A program made the translations under genes and the position numbers. This document shows positions 1-8,958 of a stretch of 64,000 nt of DNA, piece by piece. This DNA is from an uncultured Verrucomicrobiales bacterium (lineage in GTDB: Bacteria > Verrucomicrobiota > Verrucomicrobiia > Verrucomicrobiales > Akkermansiaceae). Location: positions 1 through 64,000 of the forward strand of contig CAMQZC010000012.1 in assembly GCA_947039485.1 (NCBI GenBank), given 5' to 3'. Each line of letters starts with the position of its first letter. Within the stretch, counting starts at the first letter, position 1. Below the pieces are notes generated by a model. The model saw only the letters and a list, made by a program, of their open reading frames with translations. It was not told the origin of the DNA and did not search any database.

Positions 1-910
1 CGCCTACCTTCGCATTAGCGGAGCGAATCTGTGACTGAGCTGCGAGCACGTCGGGGCGCTGGGCTAGCACTGAGGCGGGGACACCAGCGGGCACCTTGGA
101 GGAGGCGGCGTAGGCGCGCAGGACGCTCATGCGCTTGATGTGACCAGGCATGCGACCAGCGAGGACGCCGATGCTATTTTCCAGAGCGATGGCTTCCACC
201 TCAAGTGATGGCACCTGTGCTTGGGCGGCAGCGAGTGCTGCGCGTGCAGACTCAACTTGAAGCTTGTTGCCCACGCCACCCTCAAGCTGCGCGGTAAAGA
301 GATCGAGAGATTGCTGGTAGGACTTCACCGAGTTGCGTGTGATACGCAGCTGCTCATCAAGCATGAGTAGTTGGAGATAGCCCGTGGAGACTTGGCGGAG
401 GAGGGAGAGCTGCAGAGCACGCATCTGATCGTAGCTGCTCATGTAATCAGCCTCAGCGGATTCGATGCTGCGGCGAGTCTTGCCCCAGATGTCAAGCTCC
501 CAAGAGACCGAAGCCCCTGTGGATGCACTGCTCATAGGCTTGCCAGTTGCGGAAGAAGCACCGCGGCTCATACCTCCATCATAGCCAACCCATGGGAAAA
601 GTGGTGCGGATACACCAGTCACGTATTGACGAGCACTGTCAACATTATTGATCATCTGCTTGAGTTCGTGGTTGTTACTATAGGTATCGGTGAGTAGACT
701 GTGCAGGCAGTCATCCTTCACAATTTTCCACCATGGCATATCTGCGATAGAGTTCTCACTGATAGGGGTCGTGCGGAATGCCGCAGGCACATGCATTTCA
801 TGCTCTTGATAATCCGGACCGAGCATGCAGGAGCTCAGAGAGATAGCCATCAGAGCCGTGGTCATCTTTAAAGTAGGACCCAGCGTGTTCATTTTCTTCT
901 TGTTCATCAT
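1..910 (-). CDS. Outer-membrane efflux lipoprotein, NodT/OprM family (5' part, runs off window)
   Basis: Reading the minus strand from an ATG at 910 gives an open frame of about 303 codons to the window edge; the gene continues beyond position 1. The N-terminus is a lipoprotein signal ending in the lipobox LSSC, followed by MLGPDY, the typical start of a mature NodT-type outer-membrane factor. Later motifs fit the TolC fold: WWKIV near residue 60, SWELDIWGKTRR, and VPAGVPASVLAQRPDVLAA, a family hallmark. These proteins form the outer-membrane channel of RND or MacB-type tripartite pumps. The first codons are ATG ATG (910, 907) with AGGA just upstream. The pump and adaptor genes would lie upstream or downstream outside this window. 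Function is family-level; the substrate is unknown. Confidence 0.9.
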   Translation of the reverse strand, partial: MMNKKKMNTLGPTLKMTTALMAISLSSCMLGPDYQEHEMHVPAAFRTTPISENSIADMPWWKIVKDDCLHSLLTDTYSNNHELKQMINNVDSARQYVTGVSAPLFPWVGYDGGMSRGASSATGKPMSSASTGASVSWELDIWGKTRRSIESAEADYMSSYDQMRALQLSLLRQVSTGYLQLLMLDEQLRITRNSVKSYQQSLDLFTAQLEGGVGNKLQVESARAALAAAQAQVPSLEVEAIALENSIGVLAGRMPGHIKRMSVLRAYAASSKVPAGVPASVLAQRPDVLAAQSQIRSANAKVG

Positions 911-1101
911 ATCCTAAACAGTTTTAAATGCGTACAAACAATACGCGCGGATAACTTTAGCCTGCCCAAGCTTACTTGTCAAGATTAAATAGTTGCACTC
1001 TTGTAAACAAATGACACGATGTCAGTAAATTTTTTAATTAGGCTTTTTACTCTGATTTCTTACTTGTATTTAGCGCGCTAAAATGATTAAATAGAGAGCA
1101 G

Positions 1102-2748
1102 ATGCCTGAATCTTTCAATAATATATCTGCCCCAGCAATATTTGACTGGGAAATGGTACGTACCGCACTCCGTGCTGCGGAGGAAGGCGTCTATTGTTGG
1201 AACCTCGAGAGCGGGCACATCAACTACACCGAGCAGTGTCTTCGCATGATGGGTCTACCCTACCGCGAGCTTGCCCCCAATGTCTTTACACAGCCTGAGA
1301 TTACAATCCATGAGAAGGATGTGCAGTTTTTCAAAAATGGTGTCACTCGTTACATCGACCGCCCCTGCAGCACTCCGCTGCGCCTCGAAATACGACTACG
1401 CAACCAGCGATCACGCGGCTGGAAGTGGGTTCGTATCAATGGGCTAGTCAAGCGAGACAATAACAACAAGCCTCTGCAACTCGTCGGCGTATGGATTGAC
1501 ATCACTCGCCGCAAGATGGCCAACATGCACGCCATGGAGGATCGCGAGCTCTTCCGCGCGCTCATTGACTATCTCCCCGATAACATCTACTTCAAAAACC
1601 GCGAGTCACGCTTTGTGATAGCCAATAATGCTACGGCAAAGAAGCTAGGTGTAGTCATCCCATCCGACCTCATCGGCAAGACTGACAAGAATTTCTTCAC
1701 CGAGGATGACTTTAATGTCTCACGCAGTGCTGAGCTTGAAATCATGCGCTCAGGTCAGCCGCTCACCTCCTTCATCCACCGCGAGTCCCGTGAGGGTCTG
1801 CCCGATACCTGGAGCCAGATTTCTAAGTTCCCGTGGTTTGGTGCAGATGGCAAGGTCAAGGGCATTGTCGGAATCTCCTCCGATGTCAGTGATATTGTAC
1901 GCAGTCAGCACCGCTATCAGCGTATTGCTAAGCACCTCGATGAGCGCAACAAGGCGCTGGAAAACGAGGTATCACTAGCGCGTGAGGTTCAGCTAGCCCT
2001 CCAGCCGCTAAAGATTCGTCCACGCGTGAAGCATCTCGATTCAGGTATCAAGCGCGAGGCGCGATTCCACCATATCTTTATGCCCTCTGAGGGCGTGGCG
2101 GGTGACTGCTTCCAAGTGTTCCCCGTTGGGGAGTCTGGCGTGGGTATGCTCATCTGCGATGTCATGGGTCATGGTATCAGTGCCGCCCTCATCGCCTCGA
2201 TGCTGCGAGGACTTATGGAGCAAGTGGTCGATTTGGCCGACACTCCTGCCCTTCTCTTATCCTCTCTCAACCGCAAGCTCTATCACATCTTTGAGCAGGC
2301 AGGTATTCACATGTTTGCCACGGCTTGCTATGTTTATCTCGACCTTGAGCGAGCTCGCCTCACACTCTCTGGAGCTGGACACCCCTCACCCATCGTCATT
2401 GATGCTGAGGGCAAGGCCTACCTCCCCCCCATCCCTAGATCTCCCGGACTTGGTCTCATGGAGACCTCCCTCTATCGTGAGAGCGAGCTGAGCGTGAGCG
2501 CAGGGATGAAGCTCTCCCTCTACACTGATGGCCTCATTGAGGCGCATAACAGCAAGGATGAGGAACTGGGTGCAATCCGCATCCTTGACCATCTCAACAG
2601 CAATCCCCCTGAGGGAATCAAGGAGATGATTGATAGCTGCATTAAGTGCATGCAAAACTTTACTGGTAGCCTAAAAGGCGATGATGACATATGCATGCTC
2701 GGCATGGAATTTACAGAAACATTTACCCTCAATCAATCTACAAAGTAA
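1102..2748 (+). CDS. PAS-PAS-SpoIIE (PP2C-type) serine phosphatase
   Basis: A 548-residue cytoplasmic regulator. Residues ~15-137 form a PAS domain ending in a PAC-like segment (WVRINGLVKR ... VGVWIDITRRK). Residues ~146-266 form a second PAS domain (LIDYLPDNIYFKN ... VGISSDVSDI). A coiled-coil linker (~268-300, NKALENEVSLAREVQLALQP) leads to a SpoIIE/RsbU-type PP2C phosphatase (~325-540) with CDVMGHGISAA, YTDGLIEA and KGDDDICML. The usual GGDYYD motif reads AGDCFQ (333-338), so the first metal aspartate is kept and the second is a glutamine. Such proteins dephosphorylate anti-sigma-factor antagonists in response to a sensed ligand. No anti-sigma or STAS partner is next to it. It diverges from the efflux gene. 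Confidence 0.9.
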   Translation: MPESFNNISAPAIFDWEMVRTALRAAEEGVYCWNLESGHINYTEQCLRMMGLPYRELAPNVFTQPEITIHEKDVQFFKNGVTRYIDRPCSTPLRLEIRLRNQRSRGWKWVRINGLVKRDNNNKPLQLVGVWIDITRRKMANMHAMEDRELFRALIDYLPDNIYFKNRESRFVIANNATAKKLGVVIPSDLIGKTDKNFFTEDDFNVSRSAELEIMRSGQPLTSFIHRESREGLPDTWSQISKFPWFGADGKVKGIVGISSDVSDIVRSQHRYQRIAKHLDERNKALENEVSLAREVQLALQPLKIRPRVKHLDSGIKREARFHHIFMPSEGVAGDCFQVFPVGESGVGMLICDVMGHGISAALIASMLRGLMEQVVDLADTPALLLSSLNRKLYHIFEQAGIHMFATACYVYLDLERARLTLSGAGHPSPIVIDAEGKAYLPPIPRSPGLGLMETSLYRESELSVSAGMKLSLYTDGLIEAHNSKDEELGAIRILDHLNSNPPEGIKEMIDSCIKCMQNFTGSLKGDDDICMLGMEFTETFTLNQSTK

Positions 2749-2804
2749 AAAGCGAGTCCATCATAGAAAAAAACATTGCCAAGAGGCAAAAAACTGTTTA
2801 ATCT

Positions 2805-4565
2805 ATGGGGCAAATACCATCCAACGATATGGAAAATAATACACAGGGAGGCAATTCGCCCTTTGATCTTTCGGAACTGGCAGGATTCCAGTTCGGCCCG
2901 TCTTGGGCGCGCCCCGGCGCGTCTAAGAGCTCCTCATCATCCCATTCCGAGCCCCGCGGCGAGCGATTCAATCGACGTCCAAGTGGTGACAATCGCGATG
3001 GACGAAGCTTCAAGCGCAACGATCGCGACTCAGGCAGCCGCCCCCCCTTCAAGCGCGAGAACCGCGATGGTGCACGCCCATTCAACCGTGATGATCGCCG
3101 CGACAACCGCCGCGATGGTGGCGCACGCTTTGAGCGCCCAGTACGCGAGCTCCCAGAGCCAGCAGCAGGCCTTCGTGTTGAGCTGCGCCCCTCCAACAGC
3201 ATTCTTGAGCTCATCAGCCAGCAAGTCGTTAAGCAAAAGCGCGTCCTCCCCCTCATCGAGCTTGCCAAGCTCGTCATGGCATCCCCCGATCGCTATGACC
3301 TCGTCTACATGAAGCTCGAGGATGGCCCCAGCCTCATCCATTCCAAAAAGGGCGACAGCGCATGCTGGCTGACCCAAGAGGAAGCTACGGCTCACCTCTG
3401 GAATGCCGAGTGGATTGCTGACTACTACCGCAGCGAAAGCATCGAGGTAGAAGCACCCAAGGGTAACTTCAGCGCCATCGCCAAGTGCAGCATGGGTGGA
3501 GAAATCCTCGGCCCAGTCAACTGGCACGGCTATCAAGCAGCGCTCGTGAGCCTGCACAAGAGCAAGTACTCCCGCATGCCCCTGCCCGCTTTCCGCGAGA
3601 AAATCCGCGTGGAGAACGGCGAAGAAGCCGTTGCAGCATGGCTCGAAGCCGCTGCTAAGAAAACTGTCTGGAAGCCAACTCGTGAGGGTGCTGATGATAT
3701 TATCCTTGAGGACGCTAAGTCACTTGAGGCTGACTTCCTCGCCAATCACTTTGAGGACGCCTACGAGACAGCTGACAAGGTCTTTGTCAACTGCTCCACT
3801 CCTCGCAAGATGCTCTCCCCCGGTCTGGCTGCCCATCTCGGCATCCTCGGTGACAAGAGCCGCAAGTTCCCCCAGATGGTCATCCCCAACCTCTGCCACG
3901 GTCTTGCACGCCACCACCTGCCTATCTTTAAGTGGAAGGGCAATCACTTCACAGGTCCCAGCCGCATTCGCGTCATTCCTGCCGACATGGTACTCGCTGA
4001 TCGTATGAAAGCTATCATCGACTGGGCCATGGCTCACTCTGGCTCCAAGGTAGACCTCTTGTTTGCTGAGCTCAGCGGCGTGCCTATCGGTGAGGATGAA
4101 GCTGCTAAGGAAATCTCCACAGCAGCGTATGCGCCCTATGTAGCCGACATGATCTGGCTGCTCGAGCAGGGCTTCCTCGTCGTGACCAACGATAACTCCA
4201 TCTGGCATCCCAAGGGTGATGTAGCACCAGCACCACCCAAGATCAATAGCGGCAACAACAAGCGCAACGCTAATCCTCGCAAGCCTCAGGAAAAAGGCAA
4301 GGGCGACCGACCTAAGGGTGACCGCCCTAAGAGCGACCGACCTAAGAGCGATAAGCCTAGGGCTCCTAAAAAGCCAGCCCAAAAAGCCGAAGCTACAGAA
4401 GAAACTCCTGCTACTCCAGCCACAGACGAAACTCCTGCTCCAGCAGTAGTCGTCGAAACAGTAACTGAGCCCGTAGCCGAAGCAGCAGCAACACCAGCAG
4501 CTCCAGTCACCGAGCCTGTCGCAGAAGCTCCTACCGAAGCAGCCGAAGAAAAGGCAGCTCAATAA
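2805..4565 (+). CDS. Large protein of unknown function with RG-rich N-terminus and KP/EA-rich tail
   Basis: Not recognised. The 586-residue frame has three parts: a disordered N-terminus (~30-115) rich in Arg, Asp, Asn and Gly with repeated NRDG/NRDD units; a folded core (~120-480) rich in aromatic and acidic residues; and a low-complexity tail with KGDRPK/KSDRPK repeats followed by Ala/Glu/Thr/Pro-rich sequence. RG-rich and basic tails often bind RNA, so an RNA- or ribosome-associated role is possible, but this is inference from composition alone. Two starts are possible, ATG at 2805 and ATG at 2829 (MENNTQ); neither has a clear ribosome binding site. It stands alone and ends at a strong terminator. 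Confidence 0.8.
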   Translation: MGQIPSNDMENNTQGGNSPFDLSELAGFQFGPSWARPGASKSSSSSHSEPRGERFNRRPSGDNRDGRSFKRNDRDSGSRPPFKRENRDGARPFNRDDRRDNRRDGGARFERPVRELPEPAAGLRVELRPSNSILELISQQVVKQKRVLPLIELAKLVMASPDRYDLVYMKLEDGPSLIHSKKGDSACWLTQEEATAHLWNAEWIADYYRSESIEVEAPKGNFSAIAKCSMGGEILGPVNWHGYQAALVSLHKSKYSRMPLPAFREKIRVENGEEAVAAWLEAAAKKTVWKPTREGADDIILEDAKSLEADFLANHFEDAYETADKVFVNCSTPRKMLSPGLAAHLGILGDKSRKFPQMVIPNLCHGLARHHLPIFKWKGNHFTGPSRIRVIPADMVLADRMKAIIDWAMAHSGSKVDLLFAELSGVPIGEDEAAKEISTAAYAPYVADMIWLLEQGFLVVTNDNSIWHPKGDVAPAPPKINSGNNKRNANPRKPQEKGKGDRPKGDRPKSDRPKSDKPRAPKKPAQKAEATEETPATPATDETPAPAVVVETVTEPVAEAAATPAAPVTEPVAEAPTEAAEEKAAQ

Positions 4566-4590
4566 ACGTAGACTAAAGCCCTCAATCAAA

Positions 4591-4628
4591 CAGCCCCTGA
4601 GCTTCTTAAAGCTCAGGGGCTGTTTTTT
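4591..4628 (+). terminator. Rho-independent terminator after the RG-rich protein
   Basis: A 13-base GC-rich stem (CAGCCCCTGAGCT / AGCTCAGGGGCTG) with a short loop is followed by a run of six T. It lies 25 bases after the stop codon at 4565 and separates it from the convergent nadK. Confidence 0.9.
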
Positions 4629-4656
4629 ATTAGATAAAGGGGATGAAATCTATGTC

Positions 4657-5508
4657 TCACCAACCGAGCTTGGCTCGGAGTCGCTGAGCGTAGCTGCTGC
4701 CAGGCAGGCTGAGGAGGCGCAGCTTCATCTCTGCTTGGCGGATGCAGAGGCTCTCATTGAGGGAGATTTGATGCGTGTGACGACCATCGAGCGAGTAGTT
4801 GATTGTCTCGTGCGCGCGGCCACGTCGCTCACGTGGCTTGAGTCGGATTGCCACCTGCTGGGGCAACACGACAGAGCGGTTGGTCAGGCTATGGGGGCAG
4901 ATGGGAGTCAGGCAGACAACCTGAGCATTGGGCCAGATGAGGGGCCCACCTGCTGAGAGTGAGTAGGCGGTTGAGCCTGTCGGGGTGGAGACAAGAATAC
5001 CATCAGCGTGGTAGCGATTAAAGCTCTTGCCATCCAAAAAAACGTCAAGGTCAATCATCTTGCCTGTCTGCGCACGCATGAGTGACACCTCATTGAGCGC
5101 GTAGATAGGACCCTTGACGATTTGTTTATCAGCATCCTGCTGGGTAATCTCAAGGAGGCTGCGCTCATCGAGCTGATAGCTGCCATCTGCGAGGCTATCA
5201 AGGAGCAGCTCAACCTCATTCTTGCCACATGCGCTGAGGAATCCGAGATGCCCAAGATTCACCCCTGCGAGGATAGCGCCTGCGTCGATGACCTGCCTGA
5301 CCATCGAGAGCATGGTGCCATCACCACTCAGGCAAAGCACCAGCTCGGTGCCCTCCTCAAGCGGCATGACGTGCAGTTGCTTGCTGGGCTTGATGTCATA
5401 GTGACGAATACCCTTGGTATCGGCAAGCTCTTGCAGCCTCTGGAGAACTCGTAGGCTGGTGGGCGTTCTCCTCGCGAGGTAGAAAGCCATATGACTGATA
5501 GGCTTCAT
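4657..5508 (-). CDS. nadK: NAD kinase
   Basis: Phosphorylates NAD to NADP using ATP in the cytoplasm. Visible motifs, numbered from an upstream TTG at 5514: GDGT at 64-67 with SGDGTML, GVNLGHLGFL (84-93), the NE pair at 141-142 (ALNEVSL), and DGILVSTPTGSTAYSLSAGG (171-190). The 283-residue length from the ATG at 5508 (MKPISHMAFYL) is normal for bacteria. The TTG lies two codons earlier; the ATG is preferred. The gene follows argB by 17 bases, as last gene of corA-argB-nadK. Confidence 0.95.
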   Translation of the reverse strand: MKPISHMAFYLARRTPTSLRVLQRLQELADTKGIRHYDIKPSKQLHVMPLEEGTELVLCLSGDGTMLSMVRQVIDAGAILAGVNLGHLGFLSACGKNEVELLLDSLADGSYQLDERSLLEITQQDADKQIVKGPIYALNEVSLMRAQTGKMIDLDVFLDGKSFNRYHADGILVSTPTGSTAYSLSAGGPLIWPNAQVVCLTPICPHSLTNRSVVLPQQVAIRLKPRERRGRAHETINYSLDGRHTHQISLNESLCIRQAEMKLRLLSLPGSSYAQRLRAKLGW

Positions 5509-5525
5509 CGCCAAATACCAATCAA

Positions 5526-6434
5526 TTAACGTTGCTCGCGTACAATCTCAGTACCGACACCGTCCGTTGTAAAGATTTCTAAGAGCAGAGAGTGAGGCAG
5601 ACGACCATCGACAAAGTGCACCTTGCGCACACCAGCGTTGAGAGCATCCACAGCAGCTCGCACCTTAGGGATCATACCGCCAGAGATAATGCCCTCGTCC
5701 ATGAGTTGGAAGGCCTCCTTGCGATTGATACTCTTAATGATGGTACTTGGGTCAGTGGGGTCACGCATGAGACCGGGAACATCGGAGATGAAGATGAGCT
5801 TCACAGGGCGCAGCTCGCGAGCAAGGGCTGCAGCGGCGAGGTCAGCATTGACATTAAGAGAATCTTTGGTACCCAGCTCGCGAGCGAGTGGGGAGATGAC
5901 AGGGGTAATTTGTAGGGACAGAGCCTCATCTACGCGCGAGAGGAGACTGCCAATCACATGACCAACAAGACCGAGGTCGATGGGATTGCCATCAGCATCC
6001 TTTTCACAGATACGCTCACCGACAAAGACGGATGTACCGGGGATACCCACGGCCTTGCCGCCTGCCTTGCGCATCATCTCAACGAGACCGGGATTGATGC
6101 AGCCACTCAGGGTGCGCTCAACAATATCAATGGCCTCAGGTGTGGTCACGCGAAGCCCGTTGATAAACTTAGCCTCAAGCCCTGCTTTCTGCATGGCAGC
6201 GGAGATGGCCTTGCCGCCACCGTGCACCACGACGGGATTGAGTCCGAGTGCCTCCATGAGCACGATATCCTTCATCAGAGACTCTACGAGCTCGGGGCGG
6301 TCCATAGCAGAGCCGCCAAACTTGATGAGTACCGTCTTGTCACGGTAGGCTTGGATATAAGGAAGGGCATCAACGAGGACGTTTGCAAGGCGAACCTCTT
6401 CATCAGGTTGTGGAACGTTGCGGGTAGCAATCAT
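5526..6434 (-). CDS. argB: Acetylglutamate kinase
   Basis: Second step of arginine synthesis, phosphorylating N-acetylglutamate. Motifs of the amino-acid kinase fold are clear: VLIKFGGSAM near the N-terminus, VVVHGGGKAI, FINGLRVTT, LNVNADLAAAALA and FISDVPGLM, ending in GGMIPKVRAAVDAL. The frame extends 24 codons upstream, but the ATG at 6434 (MIATRNVPQ) is chosen: it overlaps the corA stop as ATGA and AAGAGA lies six bases before it. It yields 302 residues, the usual length. Sandwiched between corA and nadK, it is not with other arg genes, so arginine genes appear dispersed here. Confidence 0.95.
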   Translation of the reverse strand: MIATRNVPQPDEEVRLANVLVDALPYIQAYRDKTVLIKFGGSAMDRPELVESLMKDIVLMEALGLNPVVVHGGGKAISAAMQKAGLEAKFINGLRVTTPEAIDIVERTLSGCINPGLVEMMRKAGGKAVGIPGTSVFVGERICEKDADGNPIDLGLVGHVIGSLLSRVDEALSLQITPVISPLARELGTKDSLNVNADLAAAALARELRPVKLIFISDVPGLMRDPTDPSTIIKSINRKEAFQLMDEGIISGGMIPKVRAAVDALNAGVRKVHFVDGRLPHSLLLEIFTTDGVGTEIVREQR

Positions 6435-7420
6435 ATGTATCTCTTGATTTTGAATATTACGATGGGAAGGATAGCGGCGACAAACATGCAGATAATCGAT
6501 GCCCAAAAGCCGATGGGCGAATCGAGTATGGGCATGTGCTTGAAGTTCATACCATAGACGCTAGCGATTAGCGTGGGGGGGAGAAAGACAACACTCATGA
6601 TGGTGAAGACCTTGATAATCTCATTTTGCTCAATATTAATGAGTCCGAGCACCGCATCGAGCATGAAGTTAATCTTGTTCGAGAGGAAGGAGGCATACTC
6701 TGAGAGCGAGTTAACATCACGTGCGGCAGGGCGCAGGGGGACATAAAGGCTATCATTGCCACTCATACGCGAGTCCTCATTGCCTGCAAAGGTGATGAGG
6801 CGCAGCATATTGACCAGCGAGTCGCGCTGACGCGTGATAAGGTCGCCGACGCGGCCGAGTTCCTCAAGGGCATCTCGCATATCCTCGGTATCGGGGTCAT
6901 GCTGCTTGCGCTTGCGCGCGCCATGTGAGCCAAAGACCTTTTTGGAGAGGCTGTCGAGATCCGAGCCAAATCGCTCCAGCACGTCAGCCTGTCGATCAAC
7001 GAGAGTCTCAAGCAGGCCGATAAAAATCGCATCACGGTTTGCAATACGCGTACGCAGCAGCTGGTGAGCAAAGACGCGGAAGGAGTAGGAGTCGGTGTGG
7101 CGGATGGTAATGAGCATCTCGTCCTTGAGAATGAAGGAAATCTCCGCAATCATGGGCTCATCCGTCTCGACTCGAGAGAGGACCGTCGTGGTCATGAAGC
7201 GGGCGCCATCCTCACAGTAGAGTCGTGATGTGGCCTCAATCTCGCGCATCTCGTCCTTAGTGGGCAGCTCAATCTTGCAGAGGCCTTCGGCATAGCGCAG
7301 CTCAGCCGCATCAGGCGTGAGCAAATCAATCCAAAAGGCTCCCTTGTACTCTAAGGCTCCATCATCAAGGCCTACACTACGACTAATGCCGTTCTCTGTC
7401 TGGGAGTAGATGCGAATCAT
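6431..7420 (-). CDS. corA: CorA-family magnesium/divalent cation transporter
   Basis: A 329-residue inner-membrane protein. The C-terminus carries two predicted helices (~270-288 and ~306-325) joined by the signature YGMN (GMN at 290-292), the Mg2+ selectivity motif. The N-terminal ~260 residues form the cytoplasmic funnel domain with long charged helices (LDSLSKKVFGS, LEELGRVGDLITRQRDSL). The last codons overlap the argB start by four bases, so translation is probably coupled. The start at 7420 (MIRIYSQTENG) has no visible ribosome binding site. Confidence 0.93.
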   Translation of the reverse strand: MIRIYSQTENGISRSVGLDDGALEYKGAFWIDLLTPDAAELRYAEGLCKIELPTKDEMREIEATSRLYCEDGARFMTTTVLSRVETDEPMIAEISFILKDEMLITIRHTDSYSFRVFAHQLLRTRIANRDAIFIGLLETLVDRQADVLERFGSDLDSLSKKVFGSHGARKRKQHDPDTEDMRDALEELGRVGDLITRQRDSLVNMLRLITFAGNEDSRMSGNDSLYVPLRPAARDVNSLSEYASFLSNKINFMLDAVLGLINIEQNEIIKVFTIMSVVFLPPTLIASVYGMNFKHMPILDSPIGFWASIICMFVAAILPIVIFKIKRYI

Positions 7421-7682
7421 AACTGAGGGTGGGGGTGGAGGTGCTACAGGTGGAGCTTAGCTAGTCTGCTCTCACTCCCGCTAGCGGCTGTGACAACCGC
7501 CAACGACTACGACAAGAATGCTCTATAAAGCCCAAGAAAGCAAGCCCAAAGTACAGCTGCAAGCGGCATTTCTATCATTGAGTTACTTGGTGCTGTAAAT
7601 GGCAAAGGCAAGCTCCATCCTCTATCTTTAGCCTTGACAATACGCCCCGTGTTGCTATTCTGGTCACAGATTCTATAATATT
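7421..7682. other. Divergent intergenic region corA/DUF1015
   Basis: 262 bases without a convincing frame or RNA hairpin. The right end holds the promoter elements of the DUF1015 gene. Confidence 0.6.
7634..7679 (+). promoter_or_regulatory. Promoter region of DUF1015-serA
   Basis: Two overlapping options: TTGACA (7634-7639), 16 bases, TATTCT (7656-7661), leaving 21 bases before the ATG; or TTGCTA (7652-7657), 16 bases, TATAAT (7674-7679), leaving only 3 bases. The second would start transcription inside the first codon, so the first is preferred. Confidence 0.6.
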
Positions 7683-8924
7683 ATGGCCACCATCCGTCCC
7701 TTTGCTGCCCTCCGTCCACCCAAAGCTTATGCTGAGCAGGTGTCAAGCCTCCCCTATGATGTGATGAACAACGCTGAGGCTACGGCCATGGCAGCTGGCA
7801 ATCCGTCATCCTTCCTCCATATCTGCCGCGCAGACATCGACACGGGCGCTGCTGCTATCCATGACCCTGAGTGCTATGAGCGTAGCGCGCAAAACCTCGC
7901 AGACTTCATTGCCAAGGGCTTCTTGGTCCGCGAGGGCAAACCCTGCTACTACATTTATCGTCAGATGATGTGGGGTCGCGTGCAAACTGGCATCGTCGGC
8001 TGCGCCAGCGTCCAAGAGTACCTCGATGGCACCATCAAGCGCCATGAGCTCACACGCCATGAGAAGGAACTTGACCGCATCATGCACTTTGACGCATGCT
8101 CCGCACAGACAGAGCCTGTCTTCCTTGCCTACCGCAAGCATGAGGGCATCTCACATGCCATCAATGAGTGGATCAAGTTCCACAAGCCTGAGTATGAGTT
8201 CATGACCGATGATGGTGTAACTCACATCCTCTGGCCTGTCGATGATGAGGGCGTCATTGCCAACATCCAGCAGGGATTTGATGAGACACCCTACCTCTAC
8301 ATCGCCGATGGTCATCACCGCACGGCATCCAGTGCCGCCGTCTCAGCCAAGCGTCGCGAGGCCAAGCCTAACTACACTGGCGAGGAAGAGTTCAACTTCC
8401 TCATGGCGGTGAGTTTCTGCGATGAGGATCTCTTCATCATGGACTACAACCGCGTCGTCACTGATCTCAACAATCTGAATGTAGCAGACTTCATCACCGC
8501 CGTCACTGAGAAATTTGAGATTAGCCCTGCCCACACAGGCACACCCGCAGGTAGCCATTGCTTTGGCATGTATGTGGATGGCCAATGGTACAGCATCCGA
8601 GCCAAGGAGGGCAGCTTTGATGCAGCTCATCCTATCGAGAGCCTCGACTGCGCTATCCTGCAGGCTAATCTGCTCGCGCCCATCCTCGCCATTGAGGATC
8701 CACGCACAAGTCCACGCATCGACTTTGTCGGCGGTATCCGCGGTCTTGACGCTCTGGAAGCACGCGTCAACTCTGGCGAGATGGCCGTAGCATTCTCCCT
8801 CTACCCCGTGAGCATGGATGAGCTCTTCCATGTAGCCGACAGTGGTGAGATTATGCCACCGAAGTCCACTTGGTTTGAGCCCAAGCTGCGCTCAGGTCTC
8901 TTCGTCCACAAAATCGAAGACTAA
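7683..8924 (+). CDS. DUF1015 family protein
   Basis: A 413-residue cytoplasmic protein with the DUF1015 opening pattern (IRPFAALRPP, SLPYDVMNNAEA, NPSSFLHI) and the conserved YIADGHHRTASSAAV segment near residue 205. The family's biochemical activity is unknown to me. It is followed after 34 bases by serA, a pairing that also occurs in other phyla, so a link to serine metabolism is a reasonable guess. The start at 7683 matches the family's N-terminus and no later methionine does before residue 28. Confidence 0.88.
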   Translation: MATIRPFAALRPPKAYAEQVSSLPYDVMNNAEATAMAAGNPSSFLHICRADIDTGAAAIHDPECYERSAQNLADFIAKGFLVREGKPCYYIYRQMMWGRVQTGIVGCASVQEYLDGTIKRHELTRHEKELDRIMHFDACSAQTEPVFLAYRKHEGISHAINEWIKFHKPEYEFMTDDGVTHILWPVDDEGVIANIQQGFDETPYLYIADGHHRTASSAAVSAKRREAKPNYTGEEEFNFLMAVSFCDEDLFIMDYNRVVTDLNNLNVADFITAVTEKFEISPAHTGTPAGSHCFGMYVDGQWYSIRAKEGSFDAAHPIESLDCAILQANLLAPILAIEDPRTSPRIDFVGGIRGLDALEARVNSGEMAVAFSLYPVSMDELFHVADSGEIMPPKSTWFEPKLRSGLFVHKIED

Positions 8925-8958
8925 AATATTTATCCCTTCCCCACCCCCCTCTATAGAT

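Noticed and set aside
4300..4380. Short direct repeats resembling a CRISPR array
   Set aside because: They are coding repeats for KGDRPK/KSDRPK in one frame, with no spacers.
8842..8958. Upstream extension of serA into the DUF1015 gene
   Set aside because: The 39 extra codons overlap a conserved gene and do not resemble SerA; ATG 8959 fits the family.
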